DNA of 64,000 nucleotides from Pleurotus djamor (taxonomy: Eukaryota > Basidiomycota > Agaricomycetes > Agaricales > Pleurotaceae), in NCBI GenBank assembly GCA_029747585.1, contig JAPEVF010000182.1, positions 1-64,000 on the forward strand. The letters run 5' to 3'. The notes under the pieces are model-generated. The model worked only from the letters and a program-made list of their open reading frames with translations, was not told the DNA's origin and ran no database searches. The translations under genes and the position numbers were made by a program. How positions within the stretch are numbered: the first letter of the stretch is position 1; every line of letters begins with the position of its first letter. Positions 1-11,147 of this stretch are shown here, one piece after another.

Positions 1-392
1 CGAGGAGGAGGGTGAGGAAGTAGGTGATCGGGCTATAGATTAAGCATTAACGTTCAACGTTTAACATTTAACGTTTAACAGTTATCAATAGGAGAGTATC
101 TGTGTGTGGAGAGGAGATCACTTACTACACGGTAACGCCGAGATAATTGCACACGTCCCACGTAATGATATCGGTGAAACAGTAATACACAAAGGTAGCC
201 CAGAGTGAGAAGAAGAGGATGATGAATCGGCATCGATATAACAGGAGGAGTGTTGAGGAAAAGGAGAACTTGGGTTCAATCAGGCCTATTGGTCTACGTG
301 ATCCGAAGGGGGTTTGGTCAGTTGCGAGGGTATGTACATGGAATGTTGGAGGAGCACGTACAAATCGAGCTTGCGAAAGTCTATTGATTGGA
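1..392. repeat. Left arm of a perfect inverted repeat (at least 392 bp)
   Basis: Bases 1-392 are the exact reverse complement of 5993-6384; I compared the arms line by line and found no mismatch. The match covers exon 1, two introns and coding exon 2 of the membrane-protein gene. It breaks abruptly at codon 3, where mismatches start at 393, 394, 400 and 402. The arm may continue to the left of the window. Confidence 0.95.
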
Positions 393-399
393 CAGACAT
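1..399 (-). CDS. Partial multi-pass membrane protein of unknown function, copy 1 (5' end only)
   Basis: This is the 5' end of a gene read leftwards and cut by the window edge. The start is the ATG at 397-399. Exon 1 encodes MSVQSIDFRKLDL, then a GT-AG intron, then an exon encoding a hydrophobic stretch (FIILFFSLWATFVYYCF). The next intron contains a 7-bp tandem repeat, and the following exon begins just before base 1. From codon 3 onward the DNA, introns included, is identical in reverse orientation to the gene starting at 5986, so the exon model is taken from that complete copy. The N-terminus differs (MSV against MSF), and the DNA upstream of the start is clearly diverged. I do not recognise the family. 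Whether the copy is intact beyond the window cannot be seen. Confidence 0.6.
45..79 (-). repeat. Five-unit 7-bp tandem repeat in an intron (copy 1)
   Basis: On the minus strand this intron stretch reads as five 7-mers of the form GTTAAAC, with variants ending in T, TGAAC or TAATG. It is the mirror image of 6306-6340. It sits just upstream of an acceptor site. Confidence 0.7.
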
Positions 400-1179
400 A
401 TCGATAATAGACGTTTGAACGAAACTCTCATATTTAGGAGAAACTTTGGAATTTGAAAGGGTTGCATGAGCACAGCCTTCGGGGCCGGACCCCCAGCGAT
501 TTTGCGTTATCGGGAGCTCCATTCCTAGCAGTAAATAGACGAACTTGCACCAAGGGATATGGTAATGGTGGCGATAACATGCATCTATGGGTGACAGGAG
601 ACCCTCGGCGGCGGATGCTGAGCGGTGAGCGCTTGAGCGCTGGCACAGAAGTAGAGAAACGAGTACAAGTGCAAGTGGCAAGGTGAGGGCGACTGTGCGG
701 TATGGTAGGAACCAAAGTCAAAGTGGGAATGCAGGATCGTTGCGCGGAGGCGTACGTCATATTGTATCATGCTCAGTAGGAGCGAGTATGAGACTGGAGC
801 CTGGGACGATACGCTTGACGGAGGATGTGTTCTTGTGCGACAACTGGACAGCCTGACTCTTTGTGTCGGGGAATATAGGAAAGGTCGTCGACGCTACATC
901 CACGGAGAATGAGACTGGGAGACTCCGGAGAGGTTGGACGAGCTCTCAGCTATGCCGTGGCCAGAGGGAAGCCCTAGGACAATGATGATGGAAGGGCGCC
1001 TGGAGGGCGCCTCGCCTAGCGCCCGGAGACATCTTCAGTCACTTTTCCATCTTCACGGCCGCCTTTCCACGGACCTCGCTCCCTTTGAACTATTTTCTGC
1101 CTGCTTGACCAAGTACTCTATCTGCACACTCGTACGTGCATCTCGGGAATGGACGTGCAGACAATGACGGCGATGAGGA
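400..1179. other. Intergenic DNA upstream of copy 1, left of the hAT insertion
   Basis: No gene is supported here. The first 60 bases still show weak similarity to the upstream regions of the two other family members (shared AGGAGAAACTT and TTTGAAAGG blocks near 5910-5950 and 11170-11200). It was part of a spacer of about 1 kb between two divergent genes before the transposon inserted. Confidence 0.6.
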
Positions 1180-1187
1180 TGTATAGC
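1180..1187. repeat. Target-site duplication of the hAT element, left copy
   Basis: The 8-mer TGTATAGC directly precedes the left inverted terminal repeat and is repeated exactly at 5766-5773. An 8-bp target-site duplication is the hallmark of hAT transposition. The perfect match argues for a fairly recent insertion. Confidence 0.93.
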
Positions 1188-1330
1188 TAGGGCTGCCAGC
1201 CGTCGCCGTACTGACGGGTATGACGGGCGTATGATACGGGTAAACACCCGTCGCCGTATATGGTCAATGATGTATCCTAATACGGGTAATAGACGGGTTA
1301 GTATACGGAACCGTCAAGTCACTGAGTGTG
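1188..1330. repeat. Left terminal and subterminal repeats of the hAT element
   Basis: The 16-bp terminal repeat at 1188-1203 is followed by repeated GACGGGT, ATACGGGT and ACCCGTC motifs to about 1315. These are likely transposase-binding sites. Related motifs recur at 5640-5765. Confidence 0.75.
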
Positions 1331-1830
1331 AGAAATAATTATTGACCGTGTGATTGCGCCCTGTCAACGCTTTGACCGGCCGCCGTGCCTCGACAATGTC
1401 CTCCATGTTGGACGGCGCTGGGTTTAAACACAGCGTCGCCAGTTCACCCAAGCAAGGGTCTCAACGTAGATCACAGGGACCCCCTTTCCACGCGTTCCCT
1501 TCGGTTTCCTGAGCTGCGCCTCGACGTTATCAAGTCTCATGTCCTCAGAAACTCGTTGCACGATGCCAAGATTGCCTGACTCATGTAAGTAAAGCCTTTA
1601 CTCACCACATTGTCTTCTCAACTCTGCATATGGCTCATGTTGTGCTCACTGTCTCCCAGTGTCTCGTAGTTCCGTTGCTTATCGCGGAAATGTCATGGTC
1701 GACCAAGCTATAAAAACCCCCAAATTTCCATTGATTCAACAGCAGCATCTGTTTGCTTTGACTCCTTGTCTACTACCTCATCTCTCTACGACGTCTCGAC
1801 ACCCACACATCCCTCCACTCTCACACATCC

Positions 1831-4800
1831 ATGCCGTCTGATCAAGTTGCGCGCGGGGGTAACGGGAAGTTGCGTGATGCCGACGACATCAATTTCTACC
1901 ATAGCGAGGGTGATTCCGAGCCGATCTCTGGGCCCGGGGTAGTGAAAGCATCAGGTTAGTTCATTCTCTTCTACATTTGAGACGGCGCAAATACTGATTC
2001 TGCTTCTGTATTAAACAGGTCGTGGTCACCGCAAGAAGAACACCAAGCGCCTTGATGAATCACTTCTCGTTCATCATCAAGACGACGATGGCCAACCTGT
2101 CGACCCCAAGAAGAAGTCCAAGACTCGTTCTGCGCGCCGCAAACACCGCAAACGTTCAAAGCATCTTCCTTGTTCGGACCCTGAGGACGATGATTACACT
2201 ACGGCATCGTCTGAACATTCGGATGGCAGCGGTGATGATGGCAGCGATGATGATGGCAGCGGTGGCAATGTTTCGAATGGCGAGGTGAGTAATTCTTCCG
2301 TCCAATTGAAACGATGATGATTGAAGTTTCCTTAGCTTGCCTCAGTCCTCCCTTCAAAGATCGCACCGAAAACTGCTCGAATTCAAAACCCCTTGAACGT
2401 CACAAGCTCATCTACCAAGCGACGCCTCAGTGATGAATCCAACCAGCCTGCGGCTTCATCTAAGAAGAACCGTGTCACAGTGGAGGAGGTTAGCGACGAT
2501 GAAGAAGAAAGTCAGCCTGTTCAAGTTGCCAAGGTTCGTCTGTATCCTCTGATGAAATTCCCATGCTTGTACTTACTACTCAGTGTCTTTCCTTGATAGT
2601 CTACGAAGAAGAATCCCGTCTATATCTTCTATGACGAGCGCAACACTCCCTGGAATGGCGAGGAAGCCATGGCTGGGTGTATGTACTACAAGTGCCGCCA
2701 TGGGACTTCCTGCGAACAGAAGCGCATCACGAAGAAGATGAATTCCAACCTCAACGGTACGTATGAGATTCCAACTAGTATCTACTCTCAAGTGTCATTC
2801 CTCACCGATTACTGTCCTAGGTCTCACTGGTCATCTGAAGACACACCATCCTTTCATGTACCGACTCTTCAAGATCTTGAAAGATCGCAAGACGCCGCCA
2901 ACCTCGCAAGAACTTGAGATCGCATCCGGCCGGAAGAAGCTTGGCGCTACAGAGCTTGCAAAGTTTCTTTCTGCCCTTGGCGAAAATACTCCGAATATTG
3001 CGACGGCCGTGGCAGAACAGCTGGAGAAGTCAAAGGTTCGTTTTCACTCCCTAGCCCCTCAGTGAATAGTTACTGATGTCCATACTTAGGGCCCATGGAG
3101 CCAAGAGCACTTCGTCGGTCTCCTCCTGAAGTGCATAATTGGCTTGGACCTTCCGTTCGACACGGTTGAAAAACCAGAGTTCCAAACGATGCTCCAATAT
3201 GTCCATCATTCACACTCACCCCTATCAATCCCTGGTCGTACGACCGTCAAGAAGCGTACCATGGATTTGGAGAAAGATGTGGTCAAGTCGACTGCTAAGA
3301 TGTTCAAGGTGCGTAGACTCCATCTATTTATAGGACGACTGACTGACACGATCAATACAGAAACTGCGCGGGAAGGTTGCAATCTCCCTTGATGCCTGGA
3401 CGTCAAGCAACCACTATGCTTTCCTCGCGATCGTTGCACATTATGTGACAAATGAGGGAAAACTTGGTATGTCCTCTAAATTTCTCCATAGAACACCTTG
3501 TCAAGTTACTCATATATCTTCAGAGGAACGCTTGATTGACTTTCGCGAGCTCGATGGAGAGCATAGCGGTGAGAATATGGCCGAAGCCGTGTGGGAGACT
3601 CTAACTGTGTATGGTATCCTCAGAAAGGTAGGGTCCATCATCTGTAGCTAAGAAGCGCGCTAGCGTAACGGTACATTGAAATACATGATAGGTCATTGCC
3701 TTTGTGATGGACAATGCAAGCAACAACAATACGTTAATGACCGCCCTCGAGGAGCGCTTCAAAGCCAATTCAATTCCCTTCTCAGCGAGGGACGCTCGCC
3801 TCCGGTGCATGCCCCACACTATTCATCTTGCCGCATTAAAGGTTCGTTGAGTTCAAGGAAACATCTGGTCGTATTGTCCTGATTCAGGTATTTTTTCAAC
3901 TTAGCTGATGGATGGCATCGGCGCGATGACCGCGGCAGAAGCTCAAGCTGCTGGTTCACGTGCTGGAGTATACCAAAATGCATTTGCCGATAACGTTGAC
4001 GGCTACGAGGTTGACGACGAGGAGGATCTGAGCTTGGATAATCCGGAAGGATATGACCTCTCCTCCTCAGTCACGCGGGTAAGTCCTTGAGAACTTGTGT
4101 TCGTCCGCCCTCACTCAGATTTATTTTTATCATGGGACCATTCAGCTTCGAAAGATCATACGTGCTGTTCGCTCTTCGCCTCAACGACGGAAGTCATGGT
4201 TGAAAGAGGTATCAACAACCTTGGAAATGGCTCCTATTGGAGACCACAGCAACCCTGTCTCGCGCGCCCTGATGCTAATCCTTGACGTTCGCACACGCTG
4301 GACCTCGACATTTCAGATGCTTGGTACGATCTTACACTAGAACATTTCTCCCGTAGTGTAGCTGACCCCATTTTCTATGTATAGATCGAGCGATCAAATA
4401 TGAAGAGAGCTTGAACGTCTTCGTTTTCAAACATGACGAACTTCGAGAGCTTGGGATCAAATCCGCCGAATGGAGTATACTCAAGAACTTGCGCCATTGG
4501 CTGTTGCTCTTCAAAGAAGCGACTACGCGGATGTCCACAACCAAATTTCCCATGATATCTTTTGTTCACGCCGTTTTCAGAGACCTGCAAGACTCTATCA
4601 AGAGCTCGATAGTTAATCTTCCAGAGTCAACTCCAGTCGCTGTTCGCAACGCCCTTGTCAGCGCCCACGAGAAGCTAGCCGAGTATTACTTCAAGTTTGA
4701 TGAGTCTCCGTTCTACGCTTGGGCTGCCCGTGAGTTGATTCCTCATTACTTCACCTGACGTCATGACTAACCAGACTATGTTAGTCCTCGATCCGCGGAT

Positions 4801-5366
4801 TGGTCTCAGAGGGCTTGAGTTTGACTTCGCAGATGACGATTCACTCAGAGACGATCTTCCAGAGATGAAACGCTCACTGAAGGTGTACCTCGCTACTCGC
4901 TACAAAGAGATCCCGGTGGACAAAGACAAAGACGAATCACATTCAGCAACAGCCCAGTCTTCGGCTGATCAAGCGGCATCAGAGGCTACTAATCCACTCT
5001 CTCGCTACGGAGACATCCCACAGCTGCCCATTGACGAAGTTGAGGAGTTTTGGAAGCTTCCGCGGGAGAACTTTAAGACCTGTGACCCAATTGCATGGTG
5101 GTCTGGTCGTCGTCAGCAATTTCCACGCTTACATCAAATGGCCCTTGATATTCTCTCCATCCCAGGTGTGCATGCTACCTGAAGCGTTCATACTTGTCTA
5201 TGAGTACTCACTACCTATACTTCTAGGATCAGCTGTGGCTGTCGAACGTGTTTTCTCAGGTGGCCGTGACACGATCTCCCTTCGTCGTGCAAGCCTTAAG
5301 CCTAATACCATCCGAGCGCTGATGCTTCTAAAGTATCACATCCGCCAATCTCGCGATTATAAGTAG
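1831..5366 (+). CDS. hAT transposase with BED-type zinc finger
   Basis: This is the transposase of the surrounding element; it cuts and pastes DNA at the terminal repeats. The model has fourteen exons: 1831-1954, 2019-2284, 2336-2533, 2600-2756, 2821-3035, 3090-3308, 3361-3466, 3524-3627, 3692-3841, 3905-4078, 4146-4323, 4385-4729, 4785-5165 and 5227-5366. They sum to 2,757 bases, giving 918 residues. The N-terminus is charged and low-complexity. A BED-like finger follows (CRHGTSC then HLKTHH across an intron). The RNase-H-like core shows SLDAWTSSNHY (first Asp), FVMDNASNNNT (second Asp) and RCMPHTIHLA. The C-terminal hAT dimerisation block includes AALLDPRIG, VERVFSGGRD and RALMLLK. All introns are GT-AG. 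No frameshift or premature stop is needed. An adjacent alternative start cannot be excluded. Confidence 0.92.
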
Positions 5367-5639
5367 CTCCAGTAGCTTAACGATGTACAATTACTCGTAG
5401 CAAGCAATTTTATAAGCTCAAAGTCTAACCTCTATGCCCTATAGGGGACCTCCTGGACAAAGAGAATGGCAGTTTTACATTTATCTAGAAGGCTAGTGAC
5501 TTCTAACACCTTGCTATACATAAATGGAGTAGAATCAAACGAAACGAAAGCCGGTTCATGGTGTTTGAGGCTGGGGAAGATAGTGTTATAATTCGCCCCA
5601 AGTCGAGAGCCCCTGATCCAAGCGCCCGTCCATAGGAGA

Positions 5640-5765
5640 TGACAGAACCGTCCCCGTATCCCCTCTGACCCAGACCCGTCGACGGCTGCCTAGTATACGG
5701 TCCGTAACCGTCTCAATACTCTCACATACGGCCGTGCCCCGTATACGGTACGGTTGGCAGCCCTA
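5640..5765. repeat. Right subterminal and terminal repeats of the hAT element
   Basis: The right end carries GTATACGG, ACGGTCCG and CCGTATACGGTACGG motifs, then the terminal repeat ending at 5765. It mirrors the left end. Bases 5367-5639 are the non-coding 3' flank of the transposase inside the element. Confidence 0.75.
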
Positions 5766-5773
5766 TGTATAGC
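5766..5773. repeat. Target-site duplication of the hAT element, right copy
   Basis: TGTATAGC directly follows the right terminal repeat and is identical to 1180-1187. Confidence 0.93.
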
Positions 5774-5985
5774 ATATATGACTCGTGGGCATGCCAAGGA
5801 AGGATGTGATGCATCCGACAAGGAAGATGAGTGATCGGCTTGCCAACGCCGCCCCTTATCCCTCCCGCGCTCGTTTCTCTACAAGCCACGCTGTACCCAT
5901 GCACTCCTTTCAAATCCCAAGTTTCTCCTCTCCTAACTTTGAAAGTTTCGGTTATCTGTCTACCATCTGGCAGACGACCATCAAC

Positions 5986-8329
5986 ATGTCATTCCAATCA
6001 ATAGACTTTCGCAAGCTCGATTTGTACGTGCTCCTCCAACATTCCATGTACATACCCTCGCAACTGACCAAACCCCCTTCGGATCACGTAGACCAATAGG
6101 CCTGATTGAACCCAAGTTCTCCTTTTCCTCAACACTCCTCCTGTTATATCGATGCCGATTCATCATCCTCTTCTTCTCACTCTGGGCTACCTTTGTGTAT
6201 TACTGTTTCACCGATATCATTACGTGGGACGTGTGCAATTATCTCGGCGTTACCGTGTAGTAAGTGATCTCCTCTCCACACACAGATACTCTCCTATTGA
6301 TAACTGTTAAACGTTAAATGTTAAACGTTGAACGTTAATGCTTAATCTATAGCCCGATCACCTACTTCCTCACCCTCCTCCTCGCAAGGCTGTACGATTG
6401 CTACCACCGCGTCGACAAGTCCATCAACGCATGGAGAGTTATCTCCAAGTCTCTCGCGTCGTTCGCGGATAGTGTGTATCATGGTGAGACCGCCTCGTAA
6501 TCCATATTATCTGTTCACGTTCTGATTTCTCCATTGCGTCCTACTTTATTCTACTACTTTATTCGATTAGATACGCATCCGGAAAACGGAGATGATATTC
6601 AAGAACTGGATAATGTTCTCCGGTCTTGGGGGGAGTTGGTTGTTGCTTTAGGGTTGTACGACCCCAATCCCAAACCACAGCATCGGATAGGCCGTAATGA
6701 TCATAAAGATCATAAAGAGGAGGAAGCTGTAAGTCCCGTCCACTCAATTAACTATTGTTTATCTCCAACCTAAACTCATATAATAATGATGATATAGCTC
6801 TTACCACACCCATCAAGTTCAACTGCGCCTCAAGAATCACAGATTCCTCCTTCTCCTCCACCCTCGCCCCAGCCCGAGTACCTGTACGACGTCGTCGAAT
6901 CCACCCTCTCCAACGTCCTAACGCGTATCTACTTCCACCTCCGACCTTACATCCCCAACATCCCCCTCCCGAAGGATGCGGATACACCTCGTGGGTTTCG
7001 GGCGGATGAGGTGTGGATAACGGCATCAGAGAGATTACTTACTGAATTGGTAAGTTTGAGTTCAAGTTGCGAGTCGAAGTTGATAAATTCATATTCATAT
7101 TCGTTCTCACTCTTATGCTTTTGATTTTTAGGGCAGTCGGAATTTCCGGATGCAGATGAAGATGAGGAGACGTGCGCGGGTGGATGATGTGATTAGCGTG
7201 GCTGCTTTCGAAGGTACGTCCGTACTCAGTTCACACTAACCATCAAACTTAACCGTTCAACCGACTCATTCGAATTATCTCAATACTCTCTCCATCTCCC
7301 CTCAATTTCGTCGTTTTTCACGACCATGAAGCGAGATGTGTGTTGAGAAGGAGTGTATATGAAAAGCTGGGTGAGCTTAGTTGGTTTCGTCCGTTCCGGT
7401 AAGTGGAGGTTTCAACGTTCACTTCCCTCTCGGATTTACTTGTTGGGTACTCTGACTCACAGTCTTCCTTTTCCTTTTCATTTTCTTCATGCAGATGCAT
7501 TATCCATACGTGGATCTCCACCGCCATGTTCTGTTTTTCGTTGGTACGTCTCCGAGTCCTAGTCTACCTATCCCTTCCTTCCCTTCCATCCCTTCAAGTT
7601 CCACCCCTTCTGTTTATCCTTCATCACGACGCTGATATGTCGCCTGTCATGATATAAATTCAAAAGCCCCTAGCACTCCTGGGGATAACGGAATGGAAAT
7701 GTATCCCCATCACCATCGTCGCGGTAAGTCAAACCCCACCACTGCATGAGTGTCCAGTAACTACGTTACTGTGTCAATACATCTAACTTCTGACATTTCA
7801 CCTCAGGCATCCCTCTTCTTCGCTGTCCTCGTCGCTGCGGATGATTACGATCGTGAGTGGTTTCCCTACCTACCCCCGACACCCAAATAGCGAAACTCAC
7901 CATGCAACCTGCCTCCCAGACATGATGACCAAATGTACGTATCTCGCATTCCATCTCACTCCCTTCTCACTCATCTCACCACCGACAGGCAACAAACCAT
8001 GCGGCTACACCTCTGCCCACCAAGACCCCTTCATAGAAATATTCTGCCTCATAATCGACACCTACGAAACCGGATTCAACAACTTCCGCGCCGAAATCCG
8101 TGAAGCTGCTTCCGAAGGCTACTTTGACGTTAACTGTCCTGAATTCTTGGGGTATCAGGCCGTCGATTACGTCGTAATGGAGTTACCTAAGTGCTTGGTT
8201 TCGGGGAGGTGGAGGAGGAAGAGTGTGAGGAGGGAGAGGGAGAGGGAGAGGAGGAGGAGGGAAAGGGAGGGGGATGTTTTTGAGGGTGAGGAGGGGTTGG
8301 GTCTTGGTAATCTTTTCTGGATGGCTTGA
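5986..8329 (+). CDS. Multi-pass membrane protein of unknown function, copy 2 (complete)
   Basis: The start is the ATG at 5986 (MSFQSIDFRKLDL); the stop is at 8327-8329. The gene has many short introns. Visible segments in order are: hydrophobic helices early on (FIILFFSLWATFVYYCF; PITYFLTLLLARLYDCY); an acidic region with DDIQELDNVL and WGELVVALGLYDPNP; a Pro/Ser linker; RIYFHLRPYIPNIPLP; further hydrophobic exons around 7490-7900; and a conserved tail with CGYTSAHQDPFIEIF and GYQAVDYVVMELP. The last exon ends in an Arg/Glu-rich purine tract (about 8205-8285). Its closest relatives in the window are the partial copy at 1-399 and the convergent copy at 8786-11147. I do not recognise a named domain. 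A membrane location is inferred from hydrophobicity only. Internal exon borders between 7050 and 7850 are uncertain. Confidence 0.65.
5993..6384. repeat. Right arm of the perfect inverted repeat
   Basis: This is the exact reverse complement of 1-392. It starts at codon 3 of copy 2 and runs through two introns. The arms are separated by 5.6 kb, of which about 4.6 kb is the later hAT insertion. Confidence 0.95.
6306..6340 (+). repeat. Five-unit 7-bp tandem repeat in an intron (copy 2)
   Basis: Units GTTAAAC, GTTAAAT, GTTAAAC, GTTGAAC and GTTAATG lie in tandem inside the second intron. The mirrored copy lies at 45-79. Confidence 0.75.
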
Positions 8330-8785
8330 AGCGGTTGAATGACTCTACGTACTTTTGTATGTACTCTGCTTTAAGAGGGCTGCAGTCGTTTGGATGTGTA
8401 CATTGTCGCCACAGTGGGCTTGAACGTCCTTTCCCGACCTGCCATCCCCTTGAATTCGCATTTGTCATAACGCCGTCCAAGTCAGAGCGTACATTGGAAT
8501 TTATTGTGGGTACTTCGGATTGGTAACATGGTAATGAACGCACGTCGCACCACACGACGAAACTTGGCCTTGACCTTGAAGCAACGACGGAGGGTCGGGG
8601 ATGGAAAGGGAAGGGAAAGGAAAGGGGAAGAAGGGTATCCAGGAGATGACCCCTTTCTCTTTTCGCCTCTCCGATATATCCTCATCCCTCCTCGACATAC
8701 GAAATCCTTCATCTTCATCCTTTACATTCGATCTGATGGTGAGACCCCAAGCTTCAAAAATACAGCTGTAGTCTGAGTAATCAAG
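8330..8785. other. Intergenic region between convergent paralogues
   Basis: This 456-bp stretch separates the stop codons of two convergent paralogues. It should hold both 3' ends and polyadenylation signals. I see no gene and no clear repeat apart from a purine-rich run near 8590-8640. Confidence 0.6.
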
Positions 8786-11147
8786 TCAAGCCATCCGGAA
8801 GAGATAATCAAGGTTCAAATCCTCCTCCTCCCTCTCCTCCCTATTCCGGTTCTGATTTCTCCTCCTTCTCACACTCCTCTTCCTCCAACTTCCCGGAACA
8901 AACGGAGCAGGTAACCCCATAACCACATAATCCAAAAGCTGATACTCCAAGAACTCAAATTTATGATCCAGGAAGCGTGGGGGGTTACCAAAGGTTGTGA
9001 TAGTCCGACAGGTGGTGATCGTGTTGGTGGTGAAGTGGGCGAGGGAGGTACTGATGTGAGCGAGGAAGGAGGTGAGGTTGTTGATGTCGGTGATTAATTT
9101 GTGGCGGAAGTCGGAATACAAGACTCCGAGGATTTCTGGGAGGGCGTAAGTGTAGCCGCAGGGCATGTTTACTGGTGATCAATGATGGTGGTGAGATGGG
9201 AGGGGCTGTGGCTGGCGAGGTGTGAGGGACGTACAAGGGTTGAGCATAACTAAGAGATAGGTCATTGGAGATATAATTGAGTGTATAGGCATGGAAATTA
9301 CTTACAGTCATTGTCATCCGCAGCGACGATGGTGGAGAAGAAGAACGATACCTGTCAAGGTGAGGCTCAAGTTCGTGAAGTGTCAGATCAATAGAGTACT
9401 CTGAATTCACTTACCGCCGCGATTGTGATTGGGATACATTTCCAGCCCGTTACCGCCAGGAGTGTCAATGGCTTTGGTAAGTTGTAAGTTTGCACGATAA
9501 CAACATGATAACAACACGATGATCGTGGAGGAGAATAAAAGACTGGATAGGGTCTAGACGGAAGGACGTACCAATAAAAAGCAGAATACAGCGGTGGCGA
9601 TCCATACATGGACGATGGCTCTAAGGAAGGAAGAGAGAGGAAAACCGTGATCATGAGCACACAATAAATAAGTGAGTGAGGTGAGAGAGAAAATCAGCGC
9701 ACCGGAACGGACGGAGAAATCTGAGCTTGTTCATGGATAAGAGTATGTTCTGTATCAGTGCGCGTCTCGCTTCACATAAGTAATTTCGTTAAACGAAGAA
9801 AACAACGGAAAACATTTTAACCAGCATTGAGTGCTGAGTAACGAGAAGCGATGGAAGTTATTTACCTTGACCGGTAGCCGCGATAACCGCAACATCGCAT
9901 CCGTTTCTCGGTTTTCGGAAGGTCCAGTATCCCTAGAACAAGATGAGTTTGAAAGATAATAAATGAGAAGTGAAGAAAGATTGAACATGTCGTAATCTAC
10001 TGATGTATGACTTAGTGACTTGGTTACTTACGAGGTCGCGGCTTAGGAGATGCGGGATTCGCACTATATCAGCGTCGGGACCACCGGGAGTTTGAGTGGC
10101 TAATCGGGAAGGGATCTTGGGGATGTAGGGTTGGAGGAAGCAGAGATAAGTTGGGAGGTCGACGGTGGACTTAGATTCGGGGGAAGGTAAAATTGGTCCT
10201 TCCTGGGACGATGATGCAGATGGTTGGGGCATGAGCTGTGTTATATAGTTTAGTCGACTAAGATTTGTTTCTCGACTGAGTGATGGAGATGCGTGAACTT
10301 ACAACCTCATACTCAACCTCGCCTTTCTCCTGGACTTCGAGCCTCTCTTCAAGGAGTTTATGTTTGTCACACTGGTAGGAAGTTCGCCTCTGTGGATTGG
10401 GGTCATACAACCGTAAAGCAATAGCCAATTGTTCCAAATAACGGAGAGCCTTCTCCTGCTCCTGAACTTCTTCGTCATCGTCCTCGCTAAGCGAATCTAA
10501 GCAGAACATATGAGATTCCGAGTCGTCGCACGATATGCAGGAAAGCAGGAAAAAAAGGAGGGACAGGAAGACTGAGGAGGTTGTCTCACCAAACTGCGCA
10601 CTATCCGCGAGCGACGCCATGTACTTGGAGATGGACTTCCATGCATAGATGGACTGGTCGACGCGGTAGTAGGAGTCGAATACCCTTGTGAACCAGAATA
10701 CGAGGAAGGCGATAGGAAGGCTAGAATTCGAAACAATATTAGTGTTCACGCGTTAAAATTATATAGCGATTAAAGCTTTCATCAGCTTTAAATATTAATG
10801 TCCGGTAAGACGACTAGAATCCTAGAATTAAGATTTAGGAAAGGGGGTTATGGATGCTTACTACACGCTGATGACAGGATGCTCGCGGAGGTCCCATGTA
10901 ACGACATCAACGAAACAGAGATACAGGAAGGTAGACCAGAGTGTGTAGAAGAGGATGATGAATCGGCAGCGATGCAGCAGGAGGAGCGTTGAGGAAAACG
11001 AGAACTTGGGTTCTACCAGGCCTATCGGTCTGCGTGAATGGAATTCAAGCAGTGGGGTTGAAGGTTGAGTTTTATTCTGTTATGAGGCGGTTGAGAGAGG
11101 GATACGTACAGGTCGAGTTTGCGAAAGTCTATTGGGTGGATAGACAT
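8786..11147 (-). CDS. Multi-pass membrane protein of unknown function, copy 3 (complete)
   Basis: This is a paralogue of the 5986-8329 gene on the opposite strand, tail to tail with it. The start is the ATG at 11145-11147 (MSIHPIDFRKLDL); the stop is at 8786. Shared landmarks are a hydrophobic segment followed by YYRVDQSIYAWKSISKYMASL, the block LEQLAIALRLYDPNPQ, a linker with PTYLCFLQPYIPKIPSRL, and the C-terminal exon CGYTYALPEILGVLYSDF then YQLLDYVVMGLP. The tail is again Arg/Glu-rich, ending LDYLFRMA. The sequence is clearly diverged from copy 2, so this duplication is much older than the perfect repeat linking copies 1 and 2. The function is unknown and internal exon borders are approximate. 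Confidence 0.62.

Larger units (their letters stand above)
1188..5765 (+). mobile_element. Complete hAT-superfamily DNA transposon, 4,578 bp
   Basis: The element is bounded by inverted terminal repeats that both read inwards as TAGGGCTGCCARCCGT (R is G on the left, A on the right) and by the 8-bp duplication TGTATAGC. Behind each terminal repeat is a subterminal zone crowded with short ACGGGT, CCGTATAC and TACGGG motifs in both orientations, the kind of arrangement hAT transposases bind. The interior holds a single transposase gene with fourteen exons and no stop codon inside. Intact ends, a perfect duplication and an open transposase together suggest an autonomous or very recently autonomous element. 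It inserted in the spacer between two divergent paralogues, about 210 bp upstream of the start of the right one. Confidence 0.93.

Noticed and set aside
453..770. Overlapping open frames on both strands between copy 1 and the hAT element
   Set aside because: They overlap each other, show no domain or splice logic, and lie in a diverged promoter region.
1385..1830. Open frames at the left end of the hAT element
   Set aside because: They lie in the untranslated 5' part of the transposon; the conserved transposase starts at 1831 and nothing joins to them.
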